Source: Vombatus ursinus
Lineage: Eukaryota; Chordata; Mammalia; Diprotodontia; Vombatidae
NCBI RefSeq assembly: GCF_900497805.2
Contig: NW_020954585.1
Coordinates: forward strand, 38,601,920-38,665,919
Reading direction: 5' to 3'
Length of the DNA: 64,000 bases
A program made the position numbers and the translations under genes. Positions 35,530-46,484 of this stretch are shown piece by piece; the stretch's first letter is position 1; each line of letters begins with the position of its first letter. The notes under the pieces are model-generated. The model did no database searches. It was given only the letters and a program-made list of their open reading frames with translations, and had not been told where the DNA came from.

Positions 35530-36790
35530 GGTCTAGCTTTATAGGTTCTTTTTAACTGTGTATTATAGAGATTTTTTCATCAATTGAATTTTTCTTATGT
35601 GGATAGTTAGGCCAAAATCTTTAAAATGATTATTAATTTTATTTAAGAGATTCTGCAATGATCTAAGACTTAATTCAATCATTAATAAGTCATTCAGACA
35701 GAGTATTATCAAGACAACTTCACCAACTATGGGGAATACCTCTTTAACTTGGACCCTGTGTTTTATTCCCTCTATGAAGGTAATGAAAGTCATTGGTGAG
35801 CATATATTTCCCTGTTTTACATAGCACTTGATATCAGTCATGAGAGAGGCATCAATAATTGTGTTTTTTACTTTCCTACTTTTGTTCTGTTCAAAGAATC
35901 TTATGCAATTTTGACATTTGATAATTGTCTCTCCTGTGAGAGACACTTTGTTAAAGGAAAGGCTTTGTGGTATTGTTTTGTTCTGCTACATGAAATGGGT
36001 TTTTTAATAGCTAACAAAATAATTACAATGAGATTTTGCTTTTTCTATACTTTTCAGTCAATTATCTGCTCTGGAATATGACTTGTTAATGCCCGTCTTT
36101 TTCCTTCTGACCTCATCAATTATTGCCTCAATTGAAAAATATTCTTATGGGATTTTATTGATTTTATTGATTTTCACAGTCTTCATTTTTTTGGTTAATA
36201 AGAAAAGCTTGAGTGTATTTTTTTAACTTTTTGGCATGTATTTTCTCTTTCTTCAGATACTTTGAGATTTTATCTTTTAATGTCTTCAAAATTAATTCAC
36301 CTTCAGCTGGACCTTTTCTCTAATGCCTGTTCTATTTCTAATTCTGTTCTAATTCATCTCTTGTTCACATTTCTTAAGTGCCATTTATATTTACTCTAGC
36401 ACCACATCTAGTATTGAGAGGTGAGAATTCAAATATGGTGGCTCCAAAGAGCTTGATAACGCAAAGAGTTTACTACATTATTATTTTCAGAACTTTTTTT
36501 TTCTTTGTTCACCTGTTTGTTGTCCTTGCAGTTTTATCCTAAACTCCCTTGAAATGATAATTTTGTTGGGTCACTCAAATTTTTTCCTTCCATTGTTTCT
36601 CACTTCTTTTAGAGGTAATATTGCTCATAATCTCCTACCATTCCATTCTATAATGTTTACAAATTCATTTTATATTCTAAACTATGTTTCCCTTGCCTGC
36701 TTTTTCTCTCCACATGGCAAGTAGATTGAACAATGTCTACAGACAGGTTTTCAAAGCTTCTTTAGTCTCTTCTTTACAAGCACTGTTTGG
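35530..36790 (-). mobile_element. RTE-like LINE, antisense, RT part
   Basis: The minus-strand frame 35946-35563 (127 codons) reads as a non-LTR reverse transcriptase from 'NTIIDA' to 'LQNLLNKINNHFKDFGLTIH'. The catalytic box expected as FADD/YADD reads LNDL. Upstream minus-strand sequence to 36790 fits the linker before the RT. A SINE separates it from the endonuclease part. Confidence 0.65.
35563..35946 (-). pseudogene. Non-LTR reverse transcriptase fragment (127 codons)
   Basis: The longest recognisable LINE coding run in the window outside L2. The start lies inside the family's usual reading, so the ATG has no meaning as a start. The 'GQGDPLSPxLF'-type box reads as 'KQGNICSPMTFITFI', and the two catalytic Asp positions are not both kept. 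Inactive. Confidence 0.62.
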
Positions 36791-36794
36791 GAAA

Positions 36795-37130
36795 CAATGT
36801 GGTACATTGGAAAAAGTGATAAACCTGGAGTTAGGAAAAACTTAGCCAAATTCTTTCTTTGTTATTTACTATTTTCATGATCTTGGACAAGCCATTGAAC
36901 TACTATGTGCCTCAATAAGCTCATATATATGTATACATATACACATATACATACACATACACATATATATACATATGTACACACACATATATGCATATAT
37001 GTGTGTATATGTATGTATGTGTGTATATATGTATGTATGTACAAGTGTGTATATGTGTGTATATATTTAAGAGAATAGGAAAAGATGTCTTCAAAAGTCC
37101 TTTCCAGCCCTAAATGTAGAATCCAATGAA
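36795..37130 (+). repeat. SINE with L3/CR1-like tail, expanded by an internal microsatellite
   Basis: The head 'caatgtggtacattggaaaa', 'gatcttggacaagccattga' and 'tatgtgcctcaataagctca' leads into 36925-37065, a (TA)(CA)(TATG) complex. The SINE then ends 'aaagtcctttccagccctaa' with 'atgtagaatcc'. The microsatellite grew in the middle of the SINE. The whole unit splits the antisense RTE-like LINE. Confidence 0.7.
36925..37065 (+). repeat. Compound microsatellite (TATACA/TATG)n
   Basis: Alternating purine-pyrimidine units (TA, CA, GTATGTAT). The 60-codon minus-strand frame 'YIHTYIHTYIHIHTY' is an artefact of it. Confidence 0.95.
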
Positions 37131-37134
37131 ATTT

Positions 37135-38060
37135 CTAAAAAACAAAACTTGCTATGATTGGCATCCTTTACTCTATACATTTTCAGCACCAATAACTTGT
37201 TTAAATAAGTTTAAATAAGTAGCTTTGGAGTTCCTTTAATTATCCACCTTCATTTTTCACATTTTTAATCTTTTTATAGTTTTGTATAAGTTTTCATTTT
37301 CAGTCTGTTTTTAAAAAAAATTCATGGTCTGACTATGCATAAAAAACTGATTTTAAAAAATAACTCTTAAATGACTAACAAGTAATTTCCTGCTTGTTAA
37401 AGGATAATTGGTTTCATGATGTAGATAGTTTCTGCCATATTCAATGCCTCCTAATTCATTTCTGAAGAAAGGATTTATATATGAAAATGTGTAGTTTTCA
37501 AGCCTTTGCTTTGTCTCATTCTTTATCCTTGAACTCTATTTTCCAAAGTATTTTTTCACTGTTCTCTAACATTCACCTTGCACTTAAATCACCTAATGTC
37601 ATTATGTATATTATTTTGATTTGTCGGATCTTAACAAATTCTTTGTAGAATTTCTCTTCATCTTTGGCAGTAGGTATTCATTCATAGGCTGCAGTTATTT
37701 TCTTGGTGGTATATTTTAAATAGTAATCATGAGCTCTGCAATATGAGAAAACAACATGTCTCATAGAATAATGTCTCTTGTTGCCTTTGGATACATGATA
37801 AAATAAAAAAAAATCAACTTCTTTATTTGTCTCTCCAAAGAAAAACTGAGCCATCTTTTCAATTAGCTGTGACTTTTATCTTCTGATTTTGTGAATAGTG
37901 AGAATGTCCAAATTGATAGATTGATATAATTCATTCCCACTATAGCTATCACTATTTATTAAACACAAATTTTCCATCAATGGCAAAATTATTATTTATA
38001 AATAATTTTAAATTCTAAAACTATGTTATTTTTTACCATACTTTTCCATTTTTTTCCTGT
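37135..38060 (-). mobile_element. RTE-like LINE, antisense, endonuclease part
   Basis: The minus strand at about 37700-37575 translates to 'PTAKDEEKFYKEF', then 'IYIMTLGDLSAR'. This is the APE-type endonuclease context YAPTxxxxxEExxxFYxxL...ILGDFNAK, with GDLSAR in place of GDFNAK. It lies upstream of the RT part in the right order and orientation. Confidence 0.6.
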
Positions 38061-38394
38061 TATTCTGATACCATTGTTGTATATGCAGAAAGGACCCCAG
38101 GAAATTGAGCCATAAAAAAAATTTTTTTCTTGGTTTTATGAATTGCTACAACCAAAGTCTTCATTATCAAATGGTTACCTTACTGGAAATGAGCCTTTTG
38201 GTACTTATCCATACTTTTCCTTGGAAAGGACAATCAATTGCTAAATATAACCATTGAAAATTTGGGCAATGCTTGAATAGCTTTTCATAATAGAGTACTA
38301 CCTCTATGACAAAATGAAGGATCACAGTAATAAACCCAATCCTAATGATATAACTATATTAGTATCTTCAATTTAGATGGGATTTCACAGTTAG

Positions 38395-38535
38395 ATAGCA
38401 TGATTCTTTTTCATTATTTCAATAAGTCTTCAAATAACCCTATATATTGTTAATTTTGGCCATTTTATACATAAGGAAACTCAAGATTAAGTAATTTAAG
38501 TGATTGTCCAAAGACACACTAATAAAGTACTATGC
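38395..38535 (-). repeat. MIR-like SINE remnant, antisense
   Basis: 'tttatacataaggaaactca' and 'agattaagtaatttaagtga' are a degraded reversed MIR core. Confidence 0.45.
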
Positions 38536-38599
38536 AACTTACCTTGGAAAAAAAAGTAAAACAATCAAACTTATTGATATATACAATATATCTTACAAA

Positions 38600-38985
38600 C
38601 ATTTACATTCTGGTTTTTTTTTTTTAAGAAAGATTTAATAGGCAGCAAGTCCTCTTTTTGATGCGGTCACTTGTTTTATATGATTTGGCATTGATTGTAT
38701 CAAATATTCATAATATTTTGATACATTTTCTTTAATTCATAATTCACATATTACATTGGATGTGTCAAAGGATATGGGCAGGTTAGTCACTTTTCTTTTA
38801 TAAATCCCAATATAATTTCATAATGGCTGGACCATTTTATAGTTCTAACAAGGATACATTAGTGTCTATACTTTATTATAGACACTCCATCTATGACTGT
38901 TTCCAATTGGCTATGTTTTTTTGAGTACATGCTCCTGAACACAGAATAGAATGATGCAACTTTTCAAAAGACATTTAGTATGAGC
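38600..38985 (-). mobile_element. Possible old L1 ORF2 end fragment, antisense
   Basis: 'aatggctggaccattttata' and 'ctaacaaggatacattagtg' resemble the reversed ORF2 end of old mammalian L1. Weak, and no boundaries are visible. Confidence 0.35.
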
Positions 38986-38989
38986 ACTG

Positions 38990-40474
38990 TCATTATAATA
39001 CATAAATCAGTTATATATCAACAACAAAACCAAGAAGAAAAGATAACAGAAATCTCATAAAACTAACTACATGATGCATAAAAATATCGAGGAATCAACT
39101 TACCAAGTATACTCAAAACCAGTGGAGATGCAATGAAAAAGTGTTCCTTAAAGAAATAAATAGGGTCTCAAATAAGTGGAGGAATTTTCAGTGCTTGTGC
39201 CTGGGTGACACTAGTATAATAAAAAAAATTCTATCTAAATTAATTTATAGATCTGGTGTTCTAATGGTCAAGCTACCAAGGAACACTTTATAGATCTAGA
39301 TGAAACAATTAAGAACATAATTTGGAAGAAAAAAAAAGATCTAAACAATCAAGGAAAAAGGATAATATATCCAGTCATCAAATTATACTGTATAACAGTA
39401 ATTGTCAAAGCTATGATATACTTTTCAAAAAATAGAAGTAACCAAATAGAAGAAAAGAGATTAGGAAAAATAAGGAATAATTGAACTCAATAAGTAAGTG
39501 TTTGATTAATACAAAATTATAAACTAATTGAGGGAAAACTATATTTCATAAGGATTATTGAAAAAACTAGATAATATGGCAGAAATTAGATTTAGGCCAA
39601 TATCTTGGAGCATATATTGTAATAAGCTCTAAACATACATTACTTAAATATCAAAAATCATACTATTTTAAAATGTTTAGACCAACACCTGGTACTATGT
39701 TATTATAAGTTCCAAGTAGATTTTATTCGAATATCAAAAGCCATATAACTTACAAAATTAGAAGAAAACCATGTCATAGGTCCCTTCATAGTTAAAGCTG
39801 GGGAGAATTTTTAGCCAAAAGATAGACATAACCACACAACATAAAATCTAAAATATGATTACATAAAATTAAAAAAAAACATTTGCACATAAAAATAATA
39901 CAACTAAAACAAGAAGTGAAGCAATGAAAATCTATAATACAAAAATCTGTTTCACAATGCATAAGTAGTTAAATGATATGAACACATTTCTCAAAATAAT
40001 TGCAAACTATGAACAGTCATCTCATAAATAATTTCAAAAAACCAATAATAAGAGAAATATCAATCAAAACAACTCTGTGGTTTTGACACCTAGAAAATTG
40101 TCTAAGATAGATAAAAAAAAGAAAAAGACAATATTTAAAGAGTTGTATAAACACAAACTTACATTCTTGGGAGAGAACTGAGAATTTATCCAACCATTCT
40201 TGAAATCAGTTTGGAATTATGCTAAGAAAATGAAAAAAATATCCATGTCCTATAATGCCCTATAACATAGAGAGCTGACTACTTAGAGATATATCCCAAG
40301 GTGATCAATGATAAAAATAAAAACCTTATATTCACTAAAGTATTTCCATCATCATCTTTGTAGCAGGAAAGAAATACTGACAAAGTAGTTGACTATCAAT
40401 TAGAGAACAGGTAATCAAATTGTAATACATGGGTATGACGGAATTTTAGTGCATTTTAAAAAATGATGAATATT
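38990..40474 (+). mobile_element. Old L1, ORF2 C-terminal half and 3'UTR, first part
   Basis: Diverged ORF2 sequence ('cagttatatatcaacaacaa', 'ataatttggaagaaaaaaaa', 'atcaaaacaactctgtggtt') runs in order to 'gcattttaaaaaatgatgaa'. It is cut by the L1 end at 40475 and continues at 40849. Confidence 0.72.
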
Positions 40475-40832
40475 TTTTTCTTTTAAAAAATTATTTGTTT
40501 ATTTTTAGTTTTCAATATTCACTTCCATAAGATTTTGAGTTTTTAATTTTCTCCCCCTCTTTTCCCCCTCCCCAAGACAGCATGCAATCTGATATAGGCT
40601 CTACTTATACATTCATATTGATCATATTTTCACATTAGTCATGATGTAAACAAGAACTGGAACCAGTGGGAGGAACCATGAGAAAGAAGAAACAAAATAA
40701 AACAGCAAAAGAAAAGGAGAGCAAATAGTGTGCTTCCAACTGTATTCAGACTACACACTTCTTTCTCTGCATATGGATAGCATTTTCCATCATGAGTCTT
40801 TTGGGGTTGTCTTAGATTCTTGCATTGCTGAG
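40475..40832 (-). mobile_element. L1 3' end, 5'-truncated, with perfect 16-bp target duplication
   Basis: The reversed L1 tail ('tttagttttcaatattcact', 'gcaatctgatataggctcta') extends to 'cttgcattgctgag'. It is flanked on both sides by aaaaatgatgaatatt (40459-40474 and 40833-40848), with no mismatch. It sits inside the old plus-strand L1. Confidence 0.92.
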
Positions 40833-40848
40833 AAAAATGATGAATATT

Positions 40849-41260
40849 ACTAATACAAAGTACGAAATGACTTGTGAGCTGAGATAAAGAGATGTAAGCA
40901 GAATAAAGAAAGAAATATGCACAATGGTTACAAAATGTAAATGAAAACAATAACATCAATACAATCACAACTGAGTCCTGTGAAAATTGCATTGACTGAG
41001 CTTGGCCCCAAAGAAGATAATACAAAAATAAAACTTCCTTCTTTGGAAAAGTAAAAGGGGCAGCTAGGTGGCGCAGTGGATAGAGCACCGGCCCTGGATT
41101 CAGGAGTACCTGAGTTCAAATCCGACCTCAGACACATAACACTTACTAACTGTGTGACCCTGGACAAGTCACTTAACCCCATTGCCCAGCCAAAAAAAAG
41201 AGATTGAAAAGTAAAGATCTATGGGCATGGAATATTGCATTTGATATCTGACTAGATATA
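40849..41260 (+). mobile_element. Old L1, 3'UTR, second part (also split by a SINE)
   Basis: 'tgagctgagataaagagatg', 'taagcagaataaagaaagaa' and 'gagcttggccccaaagaaga' continue the old L1 3'UTR. It resumes after the SINE with 'gatctatgggcatggaatat' and 'tgatatctgactag'. Confidence 0.72.
41056..41205 (+). repeat. tRNA-derived SINE (WSINE1/SINE1_MD type), full length, with target duplication
   Basis: This is the cleanest SINE in the window: 'ggggcagctaggtggcgcag', 'gagttcaaatccgacctcag', 'tgtgtgaccctggacaagtc' and a short A-rich end. It is flanked by gaaaagtaaa (41046-41055 and 41206-41215). The A- and B-box regions of the tRNA-type pol III promoter look well kept. Confidence 0.95.
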
Positions 41261-41264
41261 CATA

Positions 41265-41625
41265 GAGATATAAAACAGATGTATGTGTATATAAGTATAT
41301 ATACATATATGATTTGTTTATGTGCATACTCACACACACACATATATGCACACATGTGTTGATATGCACATATGCATGTAATGGCAAGTATGAAATATAG
41401 GGCTACATTTACTAGTACTATATTTTTGAAGCATATTATATTATTGCATTTGATGTCTAAGTTATATATGCATTGTGCATGTGTACATATACACATATAT
41501 TTGTGTATACATACATATCAGACATAAAAAGTAATATATATGTCCACCCACATACACAGATACACATGCTTATATGTGTGAATGCATGTATACAAATACA
41601 TATGTGAGATGCACACATATAGACA
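41265..41625 (+). repeat. Impure (TA)(CA) alternating tract in several blocks
   Basis: Blocks of tata/caca/tatg units at about 41275-41375 and 41465-41625 surround a 90-base non-repetitive piece. Two open frames (107 and 72 codons, minus strand) rich in Cys, Tyr and His are artefacts. Confidence 0.85.
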
Positions 41626-41684
41626 AATACATATCTATAACAGACATAATATGAAATATTCTATCACATGCAATATACATTGCA

Positions 41685-41935
41685 TTGTCAGTGGAGTCCA
41701 ACTCTCCATGACCTCATTTGGGGTTTTCTTGGCAAAGTTACTTGACTGGTTTGCCATTTCCTCCTCCAGTTTATTTTACAGATGAGGAATTGAGGCAAAT
41801 AGGTATGAATGACTTGTCTAGGGTCACACAACTATTAAGTGTCAGAGATCAGATTTGAACTAGGGAAGATCAGTCTTCCTGACTCCAGGCCCAGCACTCT
41901 ATCTACTGTACCATCTCATTCCCCCTACAGAAGCA
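41685..41935 (-). repeat. MAR1-type SINE, antisense
   Basis: 'ggagtccaactctccatgac', 'ttgccatttcctcctccagt', 'ttacagatgaggaattgagg' and 'cagatttgaactagggaaga' form a reversed long SINE with tail, core and head in order. Confidence 0.85.
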
Positions 41936-42139
41936 TATATTTTTACATATAGAGATATACTTGCAGGTATTCACATATACATATATTTGTGTGTATGTTT
42001 GGAAATAAAGTTAATGTTAAAAAGGTATCAATTTTTAAGATAAGTAAGCCAATATCATCAAAAAATCAGAAATGAGTTTCACATGATGAAGACAAGGAAT
42101 CAAAGAACTGCAAGGATTAGCAGTAAAACCAGGTCGTGG

Positions 42140-42300
42140 AGCTACTCGAGTTGTTGGAAATATGTATGTGTATATACACATAATGATATGATATGATATA
42201 TGTCACACTATGATACAATATGTATTATAACATCATATATTACATATTATTTTATAATAGGTTATGTACTCTATCATATCATATCATATCAAATCATAGT
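42140..42300 (+). repeat. (ATATG)n / (CATAT)n short palindromic microsatellite
   Basis: 'atgatatgatatgatata' near 42182-42200 and 'atcatatcatatcatatc' near 42274-42292 are mutually complementary, so this AT-rich tract can fold back on itself over about 110 bases. Confidence 0.8.
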
Positions 42301-42509
42301 ATACTACATTTAGAAATAAATAAATTTGATAATGAAGCCAAACCATTAGTTCCTGTCTAGACAAGATATGGACCTCTCCCCCTTCATAATTGCCCAACAG
42401 CATAGTCACAGAATCTATTATAACATTTCTTTTCAGAATGACTTTGAGCTGTTCCATCCTCTTTCTGAACATCATGGTCTAGGTACACAAATCCTCTGTG
42501 AAATTTTGT

Positions 42510-42750
42510 TACTATGCAGCTGTGGGTATGGAGTCAGAAAGATCTGAGTTCAAATTTGGTCTCAGATATTTTACACGACCGTGGGCAAGTCACTTAGCCA
42601 CCGTATGCTTCAGATTTCTCAATTGTAAAATTGGGGACATAATAGCACTTACCTCACAGGGTGGTACAAGTATCAAATAAGATATTTGTATTGTCTTTAG
42701 CACATTGATTGACAAGTTATAAGCGCTCAATAAATGTTTGTCCCTTTGTC
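42510..42750 (+). repeat. CORE-SINE (MIR/Mon1 type), near full length
   Basis: 'gagttcaaatttggtctcag', 'cgtgggcaagtcacttagcc', 'acctcacagggtggtacaag' and 'gcgctcaataaatgtttg' give the full layout. Confidence 0.82.
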
Positions 42751-42838
42751 CCTTTCCTTTCCTTTCTAGATCATGAAGTTATGAAGACAGGGCAATCCCA
42801 CCTGACCTTCTACCCTTCTTGCTTGTGTATGCAGGAAG

Positions 42839-42945
42839 AACCAAGCTTTACACTTAATAAGCTTCCTGAAATATGCCCATGAAACTGTGCTCAATGTTAT
42901 AGATCATTGTTGTAAATAATATTTTGGAGAAAATGTTCAAGGATA
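42839..42945 (+). repeat. Inverted repeat, left arm (107 bp)
   Basis: The arm runs from 'aaccaagctttacacttaat' to 'gttcaaggata'. Its reverse complement occurs at 43810-43912 with one substitution and a 4-base indel ('tgaa' only in the left arm). Sequences inside and outside the arms do not match. No target duplication or known transposon end was recognised. Confidence 0.95.
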
Positions 42946-43809
42946 AGCTTTTATATTGCTCTAGAATTTAACCTAAATAGGAACTCAGTGATTTACAGAG
43001 CAGGAAGTCACAAATTGAAAAGTATAGAACAAAACATATTTTTTCTTTTAATTCAAGTAAAAATAAATGTTGATTGAACACTTATTGGGAGCAAGACACT
43101 GTGTCAGACTGTGTGGAATGAAAAAAACAGCTATAGTCTCTGACATCAAGAAGTGTGCAATCTTTCTGCTTTCTGACAGAAATAGCAGTTGAGTAGAATG
43201 CTGTAAACAGGGTGTATACTTAATTTCAGCAAAGTATTTGAAAATATCCTCCCTAAATACAAGCATAAACTGATGTCAAATAAAATGAGTCTAACTAGGA
43301 GATCAATTTGTGTCATAACAATTTTGTAAACACAAACAACATTATAAGACTTTAAATGTTTGATCAATGCATTGATCAATGTATGACCAGGACCCATGAT
43401 GAAGCATGCTACCCAAATCATGACAGAGAGGCAAGGGTCCTAGGTGCAGATTGAGAATCTCTTTTCTGGACATGACCAATGTGGGAATTCATTTTGCTTG
43501 ACCATACATAGTTGTTACAAAGATTAGTCTCACCTTACACCCAGGAAATGGCATGAAGTGAGGGATATGGGGACATGCCCTAATCAGAGCATGTTCAAGG
43601 TGATGACCTACACTTTGGAGGGCAATGCCTGTCATGAGTACAAAATCATTAAGACATAAAAGGAAATATGCAGAATAAAATGAAATAATTATGAATGACT
43701 GGCACATCAAATGAATGTTATCTTACTTGTATGGGATATGGAAACTTCCCAGTACATCTAAATTCAGCTAAGCAAGTGTCTTGTCCAGAACAAGTGTTCT
43801 CACATGTTG
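42946..43809. other. 864-bp spacer of the inverted repeat, with an antisense L2 tail
   Basis: At 43070-43170 lies a reversed L2 3' end ('aataaatgttgattgaacac', 'caagacactgtgtcag'). The rest is unassigned. The small open frames on both strands are featureless. Confidence 0.6.
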
Positions 43810-43912
43810 TATCCTTGAACATTTTCTCCAAAATATTATTTACAACAATGATCTATAATATTGAGCACAGTTTCATGGGCATATGGAAGCTTATTAAGTG
43901 TAAAGCTTGGTT
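43810..43912 (-). repeat. Inverted repeat, right arm (103 bp)
   Basis: Reverse complement of 42839-42945. A transcript through the pair could form a stem of roughly 100 base pairs with one mismatch and one 4-base bulge. Confidence 0.95.
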
Positions 43913-44495
43913 GTAGGTGCATGAAAATGGCCACTGGAATACGGCTACTTGGGAAAAGCTGAGGCTGCTGGTTGCCCTCTCTGTACAAGCTATAATCTCA
44001 GCTCCAAAGCTTCAGGCTTCCACTCCCAGTTCCATCAGGATAAATGATTGGTGCTTGACAAAGCTAGTTGAATTAACCTCTTCCAAAGATGCTGCAAGAG
44101 CTCAAGATAGGAGTTGGCATTCTCTGATGCCTTGGAGCCCTCTGGCCAGCCTGGATTGGGCTTAGACCTAACAGTGTCCTTTAAGCAGGGCTTGGTGTGG
44201 CCCCTGAAAAAAAAAAAGCTGAGACCAGTGGTGGGACCATAAGCTAGGCACTGGTTCAAGGGCCACTGCCTCAATTTGACTTTTTTCAGTTATCTCAGGA
44301 GCCCTCAGATTGCTGTTTAGTGGTTGCCTCAGCTACAATCAGCTCCTAGTCACAGACCTGGAACAAATGATGCTGTTCAAGGAATCTTGCATTATCTTTC
44401 CAAAAGTGTGTTGAGACAAATAAGTGCACGAGTGGCCTGCTACTGCCATGAGTGCTTCTTTCCTTCAAACTCCCAAACACCATGAGACCAAGTAT
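43913..44495. other. Unassigned, relatively GC-rich island
   Basis: Less AT-rich than its surroundings. It contains an 82-codon frame (43917-44165) and antisense frames with no domain I recognise. It has the look of an old repeat interior, but the family is unknown. Confidence 0.4.
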
Positions 44496-44547
44496 AGAGT
44501 AGAATATAATAATAATAACAACAGCTAGCATTTACATAGTACTATTT

Positions 44548-44900
44548 AAAATTATTTTATTTATTTTTAGTTTTCAACATTCACTTCTATAAGATTTTGA
44601 GTTTTAAATTTCCTCCACCTCACCAAAATGGTATGCAGTCTGATATAGGCTCTCTATATTTATTCATATCGAACACATTTTCACAGTAGTCATGTTGTAA
44701 AGAAGAATTAGAATCAATGAGAGGAACCATGAGAAAGAAGAAACAAAACAAAACAACAACAAAAAAATAAGACCAAATAGTATGCTTCGATCTGCGTTCA
44801 GACTCCAAAGCTCTTTCTCTGGATGTGAGTCTTTTGGAGCTGTCTTAGATACTTGCATTGCTGAGAAGAGCTAAGTCTATCAAAATTAGTCACTGGAGAA
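44548..44900 (-). mobile_element. L1 3' end, 5'-truncated, antisense
   Basis: Reversed L1 tail ('atttttagttttcaacattc', 'agtctgatataggctctcta') extends to 'gctaagtctatcaaaatt'. A probable reversed MIR start (44500-44547, 'cagctagcatttacatagta') is cut by it. No clear target duplication. Confidence 0.82.
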
Positions 44901-45340
44901 ACTGTTTTCGTCGTGCTTATCAACTAATTGTTTTGTTTACTTGTACTTTACACAAACATAACATTGCAGTAATGTGTTACATTCTGAAAGACATGCAAAA
45001 ATAAACATTAAAAAGGAGACAAAATTGAAATCAAGGATTTTAAAATATTTTCTTCATTAATGTACAAGATCCTTTTTGTTCTAATAAAAGTATTAATTTT
45101 CTAATCTTTAAATATTGATATGAGTAGTGCACTCTCTATTTTTTGAGCAAACTACTTTTAATGTCTTATATTTGCTTCTTAAAGTTTCTAATATGTCCCA
45201 TATTAACTGCTTACAAATTCTTGATGTTTGACCTACATTCTTAATAATTCACAAAATAAGCCGTTCTTCAATGAAAAAACTATCAGTAAAAAGAAATTTA
45301 TTTTCCATAAATGATCAATTTTACCCAAGTATATTTCTAT
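44901..45340. other. Unassigned AT-rich stretch
   Basis: No gene or repeat family recognised. Confidence 0.4.
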
Positions 45341-45342
45341 TA

Positions 45343-45605
45343 TGTTGTTGTTCAGTCATTTTCAATCATGTCCAATTTTTTTGTGACACCATTTCTTGAG
45401 TTTTCTTTGCAAAGATCCTGGAATGGTATGCCATTTCCTTCTCTAACTCATTTTATAGATGAGGAAACTGAGGCAAACAGGTTTAAGCGACTTGCCCAGG
45501 GTCACACAATTAGTAAGTATCTGAGGAGAGATCTGAACTCAGGAAGATAAGTCTTCCTGATTCCAAGCCCAGTGCCCTATGCACCATACCACTTAGTTGC
45601 CTTAT
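45343..45605 (-). repeat. MAR1-type SINE, antisense, near full length
   Basis: 'tgttgttcagtcattttcaa', 'tatagatgaggaaactgagg', 'cgacttgcccagggtcacac' and 'caagcccagtgccctatgca' form a full reversed MAR1 layout with a (TTG) end. Confidence 0.88.
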
Positions 45606-46315
45606 TATTCATTTGATTTATTTTAATATGAAAAATCCCTTAAAATAGCATTCCAAACACTAGTCCCTAGTTTATTAACTGCTTTCAATTATTCTGCTAA
45701 AGGATTGAAGGAAGCCTACTTCTTCTGCTTTGAATATTGCATTTAAAGCTTATAGTCTCTTCATAGCAAGATAATCCCTAGAAGCTTGTTGCTAAGGTGC
45801 TCTTAGAGGAATAAGATGTTTATTTTGTTTTTAAATATTAAAAGCATATTGATACTATTTTTTTTTCTCAATAGAGGTTAGTTTAGTGATGTGAAGATTA
45901 AATGGTGTCTTTCAGAAAACTGGAAAACAAAAAATAAAATTGCAATGATATTTGATTTATACAACCCGATGATCTCTTCTTTAAATAAAGTAAAAGGAAA
46001 GAAAATGAAACATGATGTTCTCTTGCAAAGGATCTAAAAGTGGCTTCTTATTTCTGACCACACACATCCATGTGTTCCTGAGCAAAAGGAGTAGGACAGA
46101 AAATAAACCACATCGGAGCTAACAATAGATCAAAGACCAACCTCAAAGATTCATGGGATGTGAATGTTTTAAGAAGATATACCCTGAACCCCTCAAAACC
46201 CACAGACTCCAATATGTCTCTAAAATAATACCCAATTGTAAACTCCCTCTCAAAATTAGGATTTTTTTTTACTCTCTTATCTAGTGCTATGCAAACTAAC
46301 CAATACATTCATGAA
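45606..46315. other. Unassigned stretch
   Basis: No repeat recognised. An 86-codon minus-strand frame at 46308-46048 has ordinary amino-acid composition but no domain I know, and no splice or start context that would support a gene. Confidence 0.35.
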
Positions 46316-46319
46316 ACAT

Positions 46320-46480
46320 TATTATCTGTTATATATATTATATGTTTATATATTATGTTATATATATGTTTATATATTATATCTATATAATGTATATATC
46401 TTACTATATATGTTATATATAACTTTATTATATGTTATATATACCTTTATTATATGTGTGTGTGCGTGTGTATGTGGGAT
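46320..46480 (+). repeat. AT-rich microsatellite (TATA/TTATATA)n ending in (TG)n
   Basis: Irregular tatatta/ttatata units, then 'tgtgtgtgcgtgtgtatgtg'. Confidence 0.92.
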
Positions 46481-46484
46481 GTAG

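Noticed and set aside
41056-41205. SINE head as a functional tRNA gene
   Set aside because: Only the promoter boxes resemble a tRNA. The rest follows the SINE consensus with an A-rich end and target duplications.
41169-41496. Cys/Tyr/His-rich minus-strand frames resembling a metal-binding protein
   Set aside because: They come from alternating TA/CA repeats and part of a SINE.
43917-44274. Small open frames in the GC-richer island as coding exons
   Set aside because: Overlapping frames on both strands without domains. Kept only as an unexplained region.
46048-46308. 86-codon minus-strand frame with ordinary composition as an exon
   Set aside because: No recognised protein, no supporting splice context, and surrounded by repeats. 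Left unassigned.
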